This document shows, piece by piece, positions 56,129 through 63,190 of a DNA stretch of 63,190 bases. The DNA lies in the NCBI GenBank assembly GCA_030041275.1, contig JASHOE010000120.1, positions 1 to 63,190 on the forward strand, given 5' to 3'. The position numbers and the translations under genes are program-made. Positions within the stretch are counted from its first letter, which is position 1. The number at the start of each line of letters is the position of its first letter. This stretch comes from Streptosporangiaceae bacterium (GTDB taxonomy: Bacteria > Actinomycetota > Actinomycetes > Streptosporangiales > Streptosporangiaceae). Under the pieces are notes generated by a model, which saw nothing but the letters and a program-made list of their open reading frames with translations, was not told the origin of the DNA and made no database searches.

Positions 56129-58269
56129 CGACAGCAGCGCGGCCCGTTGCGGCGCCGGCGGGCCAGGCTGGCCCGCCGGCCGCCCAGCGCGAGCAAACCA
56201 GGGCCCGCTACCCCGATAGCACCGGGTACATCCAGCGTGACGGTGTACGCGTGTACTACGAGGTGTACGGCTCTGGCGAGCCGGTCGTGCTGCTGCTGCC
56301 GACCTGGTCGATCATCCATTCACGGCACTGGAAGATGCAGATCCCGTACCTGGCCAGGCAGTGCCGCGTGGTCACGTTCGACGGCCGTGGCAACGGCCGG
56401 TCTGACCGGCCGACCGCGGGATATGAGGAAGCCGAGTTTGCCGCCGATGCCCTGGCGGTGATGGACGCCACCGGGACCGACCGCGCTGTGATCGTCTCGC
56501 TCTCCGTCGGCGCGCAGCGTGGCCTCATCCTGGCGGCCGAGCACCCGGCCCGCGTCGCTGGCGCAGTTTTTATCTGCCCGGCGGTGCCGCTGGCGTCACC
56601 GCCGGAAGACCGCACGCGATACCCGTGGGACGAGGTGCTGCCCACCGAAGAAGGCTGGGCGAAGGACAACCTCCGCTACTGGCTGCGGGACTACCCCGGC
56701 TTCCTGGAGTTCTTCTTTTCCCAGATGTTCACCGAGCCGCACTCGACCAAGCCGATCGAAGACTGCATCGGCTGGGGTCTTGAGACCACCGCCGAGACCC
56801 TGATCGCGACGAAGATCGGCGCTGGCCTGGACGAGGCCGCCGCGCGCGACCTGAGCGCTCGGGTTCGCTGCCCGGTGCTGGTGATCCAGGGCACCGCGGA
56901 CGCGATCACCGGGCCCGGCCGGGGCATGGCACTCGCCGACGCGACCGGCGGGGAACTCGTGCTGCTGGAAGGGTCTGGCCATGGCCCGCACGTCCGGGAC
57001 CCGGTCAAGGTCAACCTGCTGCTGCGGGACTTCGCACAGCCGCGGCGGACGCGCACGCGCTGGGCGCGAGGCAGGGCGCGCCCGAAGCGCGCCCTCTACA
57101 TCTGCTCACCGATCGGCCTTGGCCATGCGCAGCGCGACGTGGCGATCGCCGACGAGCTGCGCAAGCTTCATCCTGACCTGGAAGTCGACTGGCTCGCCCA
57201 GCACCCCGTCACGAGAGTGCTTGAACGTCGCGGCGAGCGCATCCATCCGGCCAGCGCGCATCTGGCGAGCGAGTCCGGGCACATCGAGTCCGAATCAGCA
57301 GAGCACGACCTGCACTGCTTCCAGGCGTTGCGGCGGATGGATGAGATCCTCGTTTCCAACTTCATGGTCTTCCACGACGTCGCGCACGCTGAGGACTACG
57401 ACCTGTGGATAGGTGACGAGGCGTGGGAACTCGATCACTACCTGCACGAAAACCCGGAGCTGAAGTCCGCCGCGTACGCCTGGCTGACGGACTTTGTCGG
57501 CTGGCTGCCGATGCCCGACGGCGGCGACCGAGAAGCGCTCCTTACCGCCGACTACAACGCCGAGATGATCGGGCACATCGCCCGTTTCCCGCGCGTTCGT
57601 GACCGGGCCATCTTCGTGGGTGATCCCGAAGACATCGTCCCCGATGCCTTCGGCCCAGGGCTCCCGCCGATCCGCGACTGGACCCGGCAGCACTACGACT
57701 TCGCCGGTTACGTCACTGGCTTCGATCCCGGTCAGCTCGGGGACCGCGAAGCCCTCGGCTACCGTGCCGGCGAGCGCGTCTGCATCGTGACGGTCGGCGG
57801 CTCGGGGGTCGGGGGCCACCTGCTCCGGCGAGTGATCGCCGCCTTCCCCGAGGCCAAGGCCCTCGTGCCTGACCTTCGGATGATCGTGGTCACCGGACCG
57901 CGGATCGATCCGGAAAGCCTGCCAACCGAAGCCGGGCTGGAGGTCCGCCGGTACGTCCCTGAGCTGTATCGTCACCTCGCCGCTTGTGATCTTGCGGTCG
58001 TCCAGGGTGGTCTGACGACGGCGATGGAGCTGACCGCGAGCCGACGGCCGTTTCTCTACTTCCCGCTCCGGCACCACTTCGAGCAGAACTTCCACGTGCG
58101 CTACCGACTCGAGCGCTACGGCGCCGGACGCTGCATGGACATCGAGACATCGGGTCCGGCCGAGATCGCCGCGGCGATAGCCAGCGAGATCGGTCAGGAC
58201 GTGACCTATCTCCCCGTTGCGAGCGACGGCGCCGCGCGAGCAGCGGCCCTGATCGCTGATCTTCTCTAG
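56125..58269 (+). CDS. Alpha/beta hydrolase fused to a GT-B glycosyltransferase-like domain
   Basis: A 714-residue two-domain protein. Residues ~30-310 are an alpha/beta hydrolase: nucleophile Ser in VSLSVGAQRG (a Ser replaces the usual first Gly of GxSxG), Asp in GTADAITGP and His in GSGHGPHVRDP. After a basic linker (RRTRTRWARGRARPKRA) residues ~325-714 form a MurG/UDP-glycosyltransferase-like GT-B domain: ICSPIGLGHAQRDVAIADEL, VTVGGSGVGGHLLRRVI and YRHLAACDLAVVQGGLTTAMEL. The second half lacks a signal or membrane segment. Coupled to the methyltransferase, it suggests tailoring of a small glycosylated product. Confidence 0.82.
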   Translation: MTTAARPVAAPAGQAGPPAAQREQTRARYPDSTGYIQRDGVRVYYEVYGSGEPVVLLLPTWSIIHSRHWKMQIPYLARQCRVVTFDGRGNGRSDRPTAGYEEAEFAADALAVMDATGTDRAVIVSLSVGAQRGLILAAEHPARVAGAVFICPAVPLASPPEDRTRYPWDEVLPTEEGWAKDNLRYWLRDYPGFLEFFFSQMFTEPHSTKPIEDCIGWGLETTAETLIATKIGAGLDEAAARDLSARVRCPVLVIQGTADAITGPGRGMALADATGGELVLLEGSGHGPHVRDPVKVNLLLRDFAQPRRTRTRWARGRARPKRALYICSPIGLGHAQRDVAIADELRKLHPDLEVDWLAQHPVTRVLERRGERIHPASAHLASESGHIESESAEHDLHCFQALRRMDEILVSNFMVFHDVAHAEDYDLWIGDEAWELDHYLHENPELKSAAYAWLTDFVGWLPMPDGGDREALLTADYNAEMIGHIARFPRVRDRAIFVGDPEDIVPDAFGPGLPPIRDWTRQHYDFAGYVTGFDPGQLGDREALGYRAGERVCIVTVGGSGVGGHLLRRVIAAFPEAKALVPDLRMIVVTGPRIDPESLPTEAGLEVRRYVPELYRHLAACDLAVVQGGLTTAMELTASRRPFLYFPLRHHFEQNFHVRYRLERYGAGRCMDIETSGPAEIAAAIASEIGQDVTYLPVASDGAARAAALIADLL

Positions 58270-58338
58270 TTCCATCTCACGTTTGGCGTGTCCCGAGCGT
58301 CTGCCTGGTGAAGAGGGAAGGTGCCTCCGGCCGAAGGA

Positions 58339-58376
58339 GTACCGGAGGCGGTATCCGGACGCAGTATCCGGAGGCA
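58339..58376. repeat. Three 12-13-bp tandem repeats before the alkylation-repair operon
   Basis: GTACCGGAGGCG, GTATCCGGACGCA and GTATCCGGAGGCA follow each other at 58339, 58351 and 58364, 35 bp upstream of the sigma factor start. Possible direct-repeat binding site. Confidence 0.7.
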
Positions 58377-58410
58377 GGGTGCCAGGCGAGGCGGAAGCGT
58401 CTGCGTGAAT

Positions 58411-58908
58411 ATGGGGATGAAGCAGCCGTTCGAGCGGATCGTGGAGCAGCACGGGGGAACCGTGCTACGGGTATGCCGGGTGATTCTCGGTGTCCACGAT
58501 GCCGAGGACGCGTGGTCGGAGACTTTCCTCGCGGCGATGCGTGCCTACCCGGACCTGCCCGATGACGCCAATGCCGAGGCGTGGCTCGTCACGATCGCCC
58601 ATCGCAAGGCCATCGACGTGCTGCGGGCCCGTAGTCGGCAGCCCGCGCCCGTCGGTGACGTACCCGAATCGCCCACCGCGCTCGGCGTGCCCGAGGGCGG
58701 GGACGTCGACCTGTGGCAGGCGGTCGGGTCGCTGCCGGACAAGCAACGCCAGGCGGTCGCGTATCACTATGTCGCCGGCCTGGCTTATGCGGAGATCGCC
58801 GAGATTCTCGGCGGCACCGTCGACGCTGCGCGCAGGGCTGCTGCTGACGGCATCAAGAACCTGCGCAAGCACTACCCGCGCGCGACCACGGAAGGAGCGC
58901 CATCATGA
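58411..58908 (+). CDS. ECF-type sigma factor of the alkylation-repair operon
   Basis: A 165-residue minimal sigma-70 factor. Region 2 is HGGTVLRVCRVILGVHDAED with AWSETFLAAMR and AWLVTIAHRKAIDVLRAR; region 4 is LPDKQRQAVAYHYVAGLAYAEIAEILG and VDAARRAAADGIKNLRKHY. The ATG at 58411 (MGMKQPFERIV) is used; GTG 58405 is possible. There is no adjacent anti-sigma gene. Its stop overlaps the next start (ATGA), so the sigma factor is translated with the DNA-repair genes and may autoregulate them. Confidence 0.87.
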   Translation: MGMKQPFERIVEQHGGTVLRVCRVILGVHDAEDAWSETFLAAMRAYPDLPDDANAEAWLVTIAHRKAIDVLRARSRQPAPVGDVPESPTALGVPEGGDVDLWQAVGSLPDKQRQAVAYHYVAGLAYAEIAEILGGTVDAARRAAADGIKNLRKHYPRATTEGAPS

Positions 58909-59504
58909 ACATGCCGCTGGACGACCTCGCGTTCCGCACCGATCCTGACACGCTGTCGAGGCTGAGGCGCGAGCTCGCGCTGGCCGCTGAAGGCGAAGGG
59001 CTGCTCGATGTCGCCTACACCACGATCGACTCTCCAGTGGGCGAGCTCTTGCTCGCGGCGACGCCAACGGGCCTGGTGCGCGTGGCCTACGAGATCGAGG
59101 ACCACGATCACGTCCTGGAGACTTTGTCGGAGCGGCTCAGCCCGCGCATTCTGCGGGCGCCGAGGCGACTAGATGCCGCCGCGCGGGAGCTCGACGAGTA
59201 CTTCAGCAGGCGCCGCAAGGTCTTCGATGTCCCGCTTGACCTGTCCTTGTCCCGTGGGTTCCGGCAGCTTGTGCAGCAACACCTGCCAGCGATTGGCTAC
59301 GGGCAGACGCGCACCTATGGGCAGGTCGCCGAGCTCGTCGGTAACCCGAAGGCTGTCCGGGCCGTTGGCAGTGCCTGTGCCACCAACCCGCTCCCTCTCG
59401 TCGTGCCGTGCCATCGGGTGCTGCGCGCCGATGGGACACCTGGCGGCTACGTCGGCGGACCTCGTGCCAAGCGGGCGCTCCTCAGCTTGGAGGCAGCGGC
59501 ATGA
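58905..59504 (+). CDS. ogt: Methylated-DNA-protein-cysteine methyltransferase
   Basis: A 199-residue suicide repair protein. The active-site Cys is in LVVPCHRVLRADG (~165-177), preceded by the DNA-binding helix YGQVAELVGNPKAVRAVGSAC (RAVG is the arginine-finger region; AxG spacing normal) and followed by GGYVGGPRAKRALL. It transfers methyl from O6-methylguanine to its own cysteine. The N-terminal ~35 residues (LDDLAFRTDPDTLSRLRREL) are an extension typical of the sigma-factor-linked group. Coupled at both ends by ATGA overlaps. Confidence 0.92.
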   Translation: MNMPLDDLAFRTDPDTLSRLRRELALAAEGEGLLDVAYTTIDSPVGELLLAATPTGLVRVAYEIEDHDHVLETLSERLSPRILRAPRRLDAAARELDEYFSRRRKVFDVPLDLSLSRGFRQLVQQHLPAIGYGQTRTYGQVAELVGNPKAVRAVGSACATNPLPLVVPCHRVLRADGTPGGYVGGPRAKRALLSLEAAA

Positions 59505-60241
59505 GCTCCATCGCGCTGGGCGCTGAGAGCGCGAACCCGTGGCAGCACCGGGTCGACGCGGCGGACTGGGAAGCCATCACGGCTGAGGTCAACTCGGTTG
59601 GCGGCGCTCTCCTGCCGCCGTTGCTCAGCGCCAGCGAAGCTCAGCAGATCCGCGCGCTATACGTGGATGCTGGTTACTTCCGCAGCACTATCAACATGGC
59701 TCGGCACCGTTTCGGCGAGGGGGAGTACCGGTACTTCAAGACCCCGTATCCGCAGCCAGTCGAGCGGCTCAAGCAGGCGCTCTACCCGCGGCTGCTCCCG
59801 ATCGCGCGGGACTGGTGGGGCAAGCTCGGTCGCCCAGTCCCGTGGCCGGACGCGCTCGACGAATGGCTCCGGATGTGCCATGAGGCCGGACAGAGCAGGT
59901 CCACCGCGATCCTGCTGCGATACGGCGCAGGCGACTGGAACGCGCTGCACCGTGACCTCTACGGGGACCTCGTGTTCCCGCTTCAGGTGGTGATCAATCT
60001 GAGCGAACCCGGCATTGACCACACCGGCGGTGAGTTTCTGCTGATGGAACAGCGGCCGCGTGCTCAGTCCCGCGGCACCGCCACCCTGGTCCCGCACTGC
60101 TGCGGCTACCTGTTCACCACCAGCGACCGCCCCGTCCGCTCGGCGCGAGGCTGGTCAGCGGCGCCGGTCCGGCATGGGGTGTCCGTGATCCGGTCGGGCC
60201 AGCGGCACACGCTCGGGCTCGTTTTCCACGATGCGGCATGA
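59501..60241 (+). CDS. 2OG-Fe(II) oxygenase, DNA-repair-associated
   Basis: A 246-residue non-haem iron dioxygenase of the Oxygenase-NA type, thought to demethylate damaged DNA oxidatively in the manner of AlkB. The iron ligands are H and D in ALHRDLYGDLVFPLQ (~148-150) and the distal His in PVRHGVSVIRSGQRHTLG, with the Arg of the last motif placed to bind 2-oxoglutarate. It starts at ATG 59501 inside the Ogt stop, and its own stop overlaps the next gene by four bases. Confidence 0.85.
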   Translation: MSSIALGAESANPWQHRVDAADWEAITAEVNSVGGALLPPLLSASEAQQIRALYVDAGYFRSTINMARHRFGEGEYRYFKTPYPQPVERLKQALYPRLLPIARDWWGKLGRPVPWPDALDEWLRMCHEAGQSRSTAILLRYGAGDWNALHRDLYGDLVFPLQVVINLSEPGIDHTGGEFLLMEQRPRAQSRGTATLVPHCCGYLFTTSDRPVRSARGWSAAPVRHGVSVIRSGQRHTLGLVFHDAA

Positions 60242-60522
60242 GGTACACGCTTCTCGGTGCCGACGGCAGGCTCTATCGGTCAGGCGTGAAAGGGCAGTGG
60301 GGCGGCCACCGAGGCGCACGGATCTACGGCCGCCTCGACTGCCCATCGGCTCTGCGCGCCATCGCCCGCGGTGGATACGTCCAGTACCGCGTCTTCTTCG
60401 CCAGCGAGGTGACCGCCATGGCCGCCGGCTACCGTCCGTGCGGCAGCTGCTGCGCCGACCGCTACCAGGCGTGGCTGGCCGCCGGGCCTGCCACGCCTGG
60501 GCTGCGATCCTCGGCCGGGTAG
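60238..60522 (+). CDS. Ada-type zinc-binding domain protein
   Basis: A 94-residue protein similar to the N-terminal zinc/methylphosphotriester domain of Ada. Cys in YGRLDCPSALRAI and the pair in YRPCGSCCADRY supply cysteine ligands; FFASEVTAMAAGYRPC is the conserved strand-turn of the domain. In Ada, one of the four Cys accepts methyl from DNA phosphotriesters; only three or four Cys are placed here (first-knuckle second Cys appears to be lacking), so activity is uncertain. Last gene of the coupled operon. Confidence 0.75.
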   Translation: MRYTLLGADGRLYRSGVKGQWGGHRGARIYGRLDCPSALRAIARGGYVQYRVFFASEVTAMAAGYRPCGSCCADRYQAWLAAGPATPGLRSSAG

Positions 60523-60529
60523 CGACGGG

Positions 60530-61069
60530 CTACCAGAGGCCCACTGCGGGTGAGCGTTCGGTCCGCACGACAGCCGCGTGCTCGATCTCGAGCAGCGCGC
60601 GCTTGCGGTCCAGTCCGCCCGCGTAACCGGTGAGCTTGCCAGAGCTGCCGATCACCCGATGGCAGGGAATCACGATGCACAGCGGATTGCGGCCGACGGC
60701 CGCACCGACGTCACGCGGGTCGGTCCCTGGGCCCAGGGCACGGGCCAGGTCGCCGTAGGTGGTCGTGCCCCCGTACGGCACCTCGGCCACGAGCTTCCAG
60801 ACTCGCTGGTCGAAGTCGGCGCCCTTGACGTTCACCGGGAGCTCGAACGCGCTCCGGGTCCCGTCAAGGTATTCGTCGAGCTGGCGAGCGACCTCCGCGA
60901 ATCCCGCATCGGCCCGCGGGCCGAAGGCTGACCGGTCGGGCCTCGGCCAGTGTCGCGGAAAGTACAACCCGGTCAGGGCCGCGTCCGCCCGCAGGACCGT
61001 CAGCTTTCCCAGCCGGGTGGCGAGTACCGCGTGCGCGCTGGCCCGGGTTCCGCCTGCTGCTACCACCAC
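60530..61069 (-). CDS. ogt: Second methylated-DNA-protein-cysteine methyltransferase
   Basis: A 179-residue Ogt. VWKLVAEVPYGGTTTYGDLA (~95-114), GAAVGRNPLCIVIPCHRVIG with the active Cys (~140), and GYAGGLDRKRALLEIE are complete. It differs clearly from the Ogt at 58905 (no N-terminal extension, different core), so it is not a recent duplicate. GTG 61069 with GGAAGG upstream. It faces the Ada-like gene tail to tail with 7 bp between, which makes convergent transcription likely. Confidence 0.92.
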   Translation of the reverse strand: MVVAAGGTRASAHAVLATRLGKLTVLRADAALTGLYFPRHWPRPDRSAFGPRADAGFAEVARQLDEYLDGTRSAFELPVNVKGADFDQRVWKLVAEVPYGGTTTYGDLARALGPGTDPRDVGAAVGRNPLCIVIPCHRVIGSSGKLTGYAGGLDRKRALLEIEHAAVVRTERSPAVGLW

Positions 61070-61195
61070 TGTGTGCCTTCCTTCCGTTGCCGGGGACTGC
61101 GGTCAGCAGTGCCCATCAAGAAAACGGGCCGACGACGCGGAACGTGAGACCGGACGAGCATCAGCATCGCCTGCAGGCTCGCCGCCTCGCCGGGC

Positions 61196-61201
61196 CATAC
61201 T
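61196..61201 (+). promoter_or_regulatory. -10 box of leaderless gene
   Basis: CATACT ends six bases before the ATG at 61208; no ribosome site. Confidence 0.45.
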
Positions 61202-61207
61202 CGTCGC

Positions 61208-61894
61208 ATGACCGCTTGGGCGACGCTGGCCGACGCCGGCACCGCGGCCGGCACCCTGGTCTTGGCGGCGGCCACGTTTGTCGCGGTCCGGGCGGCAACT
61301 CGCAGCACCAGGATCGCTGAACGGGCCTTACTCGCTGGACAGCGACCCGTGCTCGCGCCAGCCGGGCGCGATGAAGGGGAGCAGAGCGTCCAGTTCGCCG
61401 ACGGACGGGTCTTTCCGGTGAGCACCGGGCAAGCCCTCATACGCAACGACGCTGGGACCATCTACCTGGCGATCCCGCTGTGCAACGTAGGGACAGGCCT
61501 GGCCATGCTGCGCGGCTACCGCCTCCAGGGCGAGTCGGCGAGCGACATCGCGCAAGATCCCCGCGGCGTGGCGCGACACCTCAGAGGCGACCCTCCGCCG
61601 ATGCCCACAGCGTTCCTGCCGCAGCAGCGGGACCTCTTGATAAGCGCGAGCCGGGTCGGCTTCTGGCAGGCGGCCCTCCGGGATCCGGCGGTCCCTCTCT
61701 ACACGGAGATAACACTCGCAGTCGAAACGCAGGGGCGTGTCACCGTCGATGTGCTGTACGGAGACCACGAGGGCGGGCAGCCTTCGATTACCAGGTTTGT
61801 CCTGCTGCCCGATGCAGGTTCGTGGCGCTGCGACGCCACCCGCTACTGGAGCCTGCCGGCCAGTAGCGAGCTGCGGGACTTCGGGTTCACCTGA
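61208..61894 (+). CDS. Membrane-anchored protein of unknown function
   Basis: A 228-residue protein with one N-terminal hydrophobic segment (ADAGTAAGTLVLAAATFVAV, ~8-27) followed by a soluble beta-rich domain (LIRNDAGTIYLAIPLCNVGTG, LAMLRGYRL, VTVDVLYGDHEGG). The pattern LxVxNxGxGxA is common in uncharacterised actinobacterial surface or membrane-associated proteins. ATG 61208 is probably leaderless. The end overlaps the convergent gene by eight bases. Confidence 0.7.
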   Translation: MTAWATLADAGTAAGTLVLAAATFVAVRAATRSTRIAERALLAGQRPVLAPAGRDEGEQSVQFADGRVFPVSTGQALIRNDAGTIYLAIPLCNVGTGLAMLRGYRLQGESASDIAQDPRGVARHLRGDPPPMPTAFLPQQRDLLISASRVGFWQAALRDPAVPLYTEITLAVETQGRVTVDVLYGDHEGGQPSITRFVLLPDAGSWRCDATRYWSLPASSELRDFGFT

Positions 61895-62810
61895 CCTGAC
61901 GGCGCTGTGCTGACCGAGGACCTCGGCCGCGGCGTGTGCTGCGAGGAGTGCCGTCGGCGTGGTGACCGCGATCAGGATGATGCGTCTGGCGTACCCCGCC
62001 CGGACCTGCGCCCGCGGGAACGGACATCCGCAGCTTTCGCCTTGGTGAGGTGTCGCGCATGATCACAACCAGGATGTACAGCAACAGCAGCGCGACCCCA
62101 TCGAAGAACACCGCGGCGACGATATTCGTGATCGCCGAGCCGTCGCCAGTGATGAGACCTCGCCCAGTGCCCCACGCCCACAACGGGTCGCGGACACCGA
62201 ACGGCTGGCCGAGCGGCACCTGGTTGCTCCAGTTGACTTCCGCGCCGCTGCGGGAAAGGTAGCCCACGGTCACGGTCTGGCACCTGAATCCTCGCCCCAC
62301 AGATGCGCAGGCCGTGGCATAGGACACCGGGTTGAAGGTGTCGCGGTGCTCGGCGCCCACTACATACGCCCACGAGTTCACTTCGGTGGGCAAGATGTAG
62401 GCGGCGATTGACGTCATTGCGGCGAGCATGAAGATCGCGGCCAGCCAGCTGGCATGGTGGCGTGGCGGATAGCGATACGCATGCGCGTACAGCGGGTGGT
62501 GCGAGACGCTGCCCTCCGCGGTCGCCCGAGTCGCGGCGTCGGCGCTGTGCAGCCGGGCCGTATCGGCGATGACGACCACGAGCCCGGTCACAGCCAGGGC
62601 AAGCAGCACGACGACCGCGACGAGGCTGAAGGTTGCCGCAGTCCCGGTGACCCCGTCGGCCAGCTTGACGTCGATCCCGGCGTATACCAGGAGGCCAGTC
62701 AGGCTGCCTACCGCCACCCAGGCCCAGCCGCGCCTGCGGTGATGCAGCCTGACGAGCTTGGCAACATCGGATGACTCGCTGGCATCCCGCAGTGCTGGCG
62801 GTGGTGGCAT
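61887..62810 (-). CDS. Multi-pass membrane protein of unknown function
   Basis: A 307-residue protein with four predicted helices (WVAVGSLTGLLVYAGI, FSLVAVVVLLALAVTGLVVV, WLAAIFMLAAMTSIAAYIL, AAVFFDGVALLLLYILVVIM). Between helices 3 and 4 lies an ~85-residue, probably extracellular, domain with one Cys pair (ATACASVGRGFRCQTV). The last ~45 residues (GGVRQTHHPDRGHHADGTPR) are low-complexity and may be the result of a frame change near 62040. No family recognised. Confidence 0.7.
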   Translation of the reverse strand: MPPPPALRDASESSDVAKLVRLHHRRRGWAWVAVGSLTGLLVYAGIDVKLADGVTGTAATFSLVAVVVLLALAVTGLVVVIADTARLHSADAATRATAEGSVSHHPLYAHAYRYPPRHHASWLAAIFMLAAMTSIAAYILPTEVNSWAYVVGAEHRDTFNPVSYATACASVGRGFRCQTVTVGYLSRSGAEVNWSNQVPLGQPFGVRDPLWAWGTGRGLITGDGSAITNIVAAVFFDGVALLLLYILVVIMRDTSPRRKLRMSVPAGAGPGGVRQTHHPDRGHHADGTPRSTRRGRGPRSAQRRQVR

Positions 62811-62830
62811 CGGCTTCTCCTCGCTCGTCG

Positions 62831-63190
62831 TCAGCCGGACGGAACCAGGAGACGGTAAAGCTGGACAGCCTGAGTCTTGCTGAGCAGAGCGACCTGGAGT
62901 TGCTGGCCCGAGAATGGCTGAGCTACCCGAGGGGCTTCCCAGAGCTTGCCGTCGACGCTGATGCCGACCACGCCGCCAGAGTCATACGCCTGTCTGATGA
63001 CCGCTGTCACCGATGACACATAGGCGGTGGGAACCGCGACCACGAATCCGTATATTGGAGGCCCTGCCTGTTGCCGGTCGGTGGTCACCGCGGAGATCGC
63101 AGCGGAAGTGATCGTTACCCGTGTCCCGACAGGGTGGTAGCACGCCACGCCCGGCGCGGGGGCACTGCTGCGCACCACGCCCGGCGCGGT
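62831..63190 (-). CDS. SecDF P1-head-like protein, 5' truncated by window edge
   Basis: The frame is open to the right edge; a GTG at 63178 is probably internal. SSVTAVIRQAYDSGGVVGIS, VDGKLWEAPRVAQPFSGQQL and the following LLSKTQAVQLYRLL resemble the P1 head subdomain of SecD (pattern: DGKxxSAPxxxxPIxGGxxxIxG). Such domains also occur on stand-alone membrane-anchored proteins of unknown role in actinomycetes. The first 48 bases from the edge contain a repeated CACGCCCGGCGCGG. It is 20 bp upstream of the membrane protein gene in the same direction. Confidence 0.5.
   Translation of the reverse strand, partial: TAPGVVRSSAPAPGVACYHPVGTRVTITSAAISAVTTDRQQAGPPIYGFVVAVPTAYVSSVTAVIRQAYDSGGVVGISVDGKLWEAPRVAQPFSGQQLQVALLSKTQAVQLYRLLVPSG

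Overview
The window is high-GC DNA (about two thirds G+C or more) with dense, strongly G/C-third-position coding, GTG starts, four-base stop/start overlaps, GGAGG ribosome binding sites, many apparently leaderless genes and families typical of Actinomycetota (PF04672 methyltransferases, ECF41 sigma factor, DUF4118/KdpD, Rv0428c-like SH3 domain, hydroxyurea-type phosphotransferase). It looks like chromosome of a soil actinomycete; I cannot name a genus. No rRNA, tRNA, CRISPR array or insertion sequence was recognised.

Layout. 1-10 kb: end of a phage-type lysozyme gene, an amidohydrolase, two PF04672 methyltransferase loci (one a remnant), a MetE-like protein, HIT and YceI proteins, an ECF41 sigma factor and a Baeyer-Villiger-type monooxygenase with a divergent TetR regulator. 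10-20 kb: Dps-like protein, an isoprenylcysteine methyltransferase-like protein, an Asp-box lipoprotein, an AAA ATPase, a KdpD-like system split into two divergent genes without a kinase domain, a decayed antibiotic phosphotransferase, an aminotransferase. 20-27.3 kb: two-component system, stress/redox enzymes, MarR regulator, then a graveyard of gene remnants and tandem repeats. 27.3-31.6 kb: a translationally coupled leftward catabolic operon (phosphotriesterase-like lactonase, alpha/beta hydrolase, luciferase-like monooxygenase, acyl-CoA dehydrogenase-like monooxygenase). 31.6-42.2 kb: a two-domain phosphotransferase, DUF2891, alpha-hydroxyacid oxidase, VOC protein, a three-subunit molybdenum hydroxylase, and a regulator preceded by a truncated ferredoxin.

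42.3-54.9 kb is the most coherent system: an apparent peptidoglycan-recycling locus. MurQ is divergent from a GNAT-NagZ-serine hydrolase operon, followed by an RpiR/MurR-type regulator, a complete SBP5-type ABC importer and a BadF-family amino-sugar kinase. NagZ and the hydrolase lack signal peptides, so the picture is import of muropeptides by the ABC transporter, cytoplasmic cleavage, phosphorylation by the kinase and ether cleavage by MurQ, without any PTS. One perfect dyad covers both divergent promoters.

55-58.3 kb holds a methyltransferase coupled to a hydrolase-glycosyltransferase fusion. 58.4-61.1 kb is a DNA alkylation-repair island: an ECF sigma factor in one coupled operon with Ogt, a 2OG-Fe(II) oxygenase and an Ada-type zinc protein, plus a second Ogt convergent with it. 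The window ends in membrane or surface proteins of unknown function.
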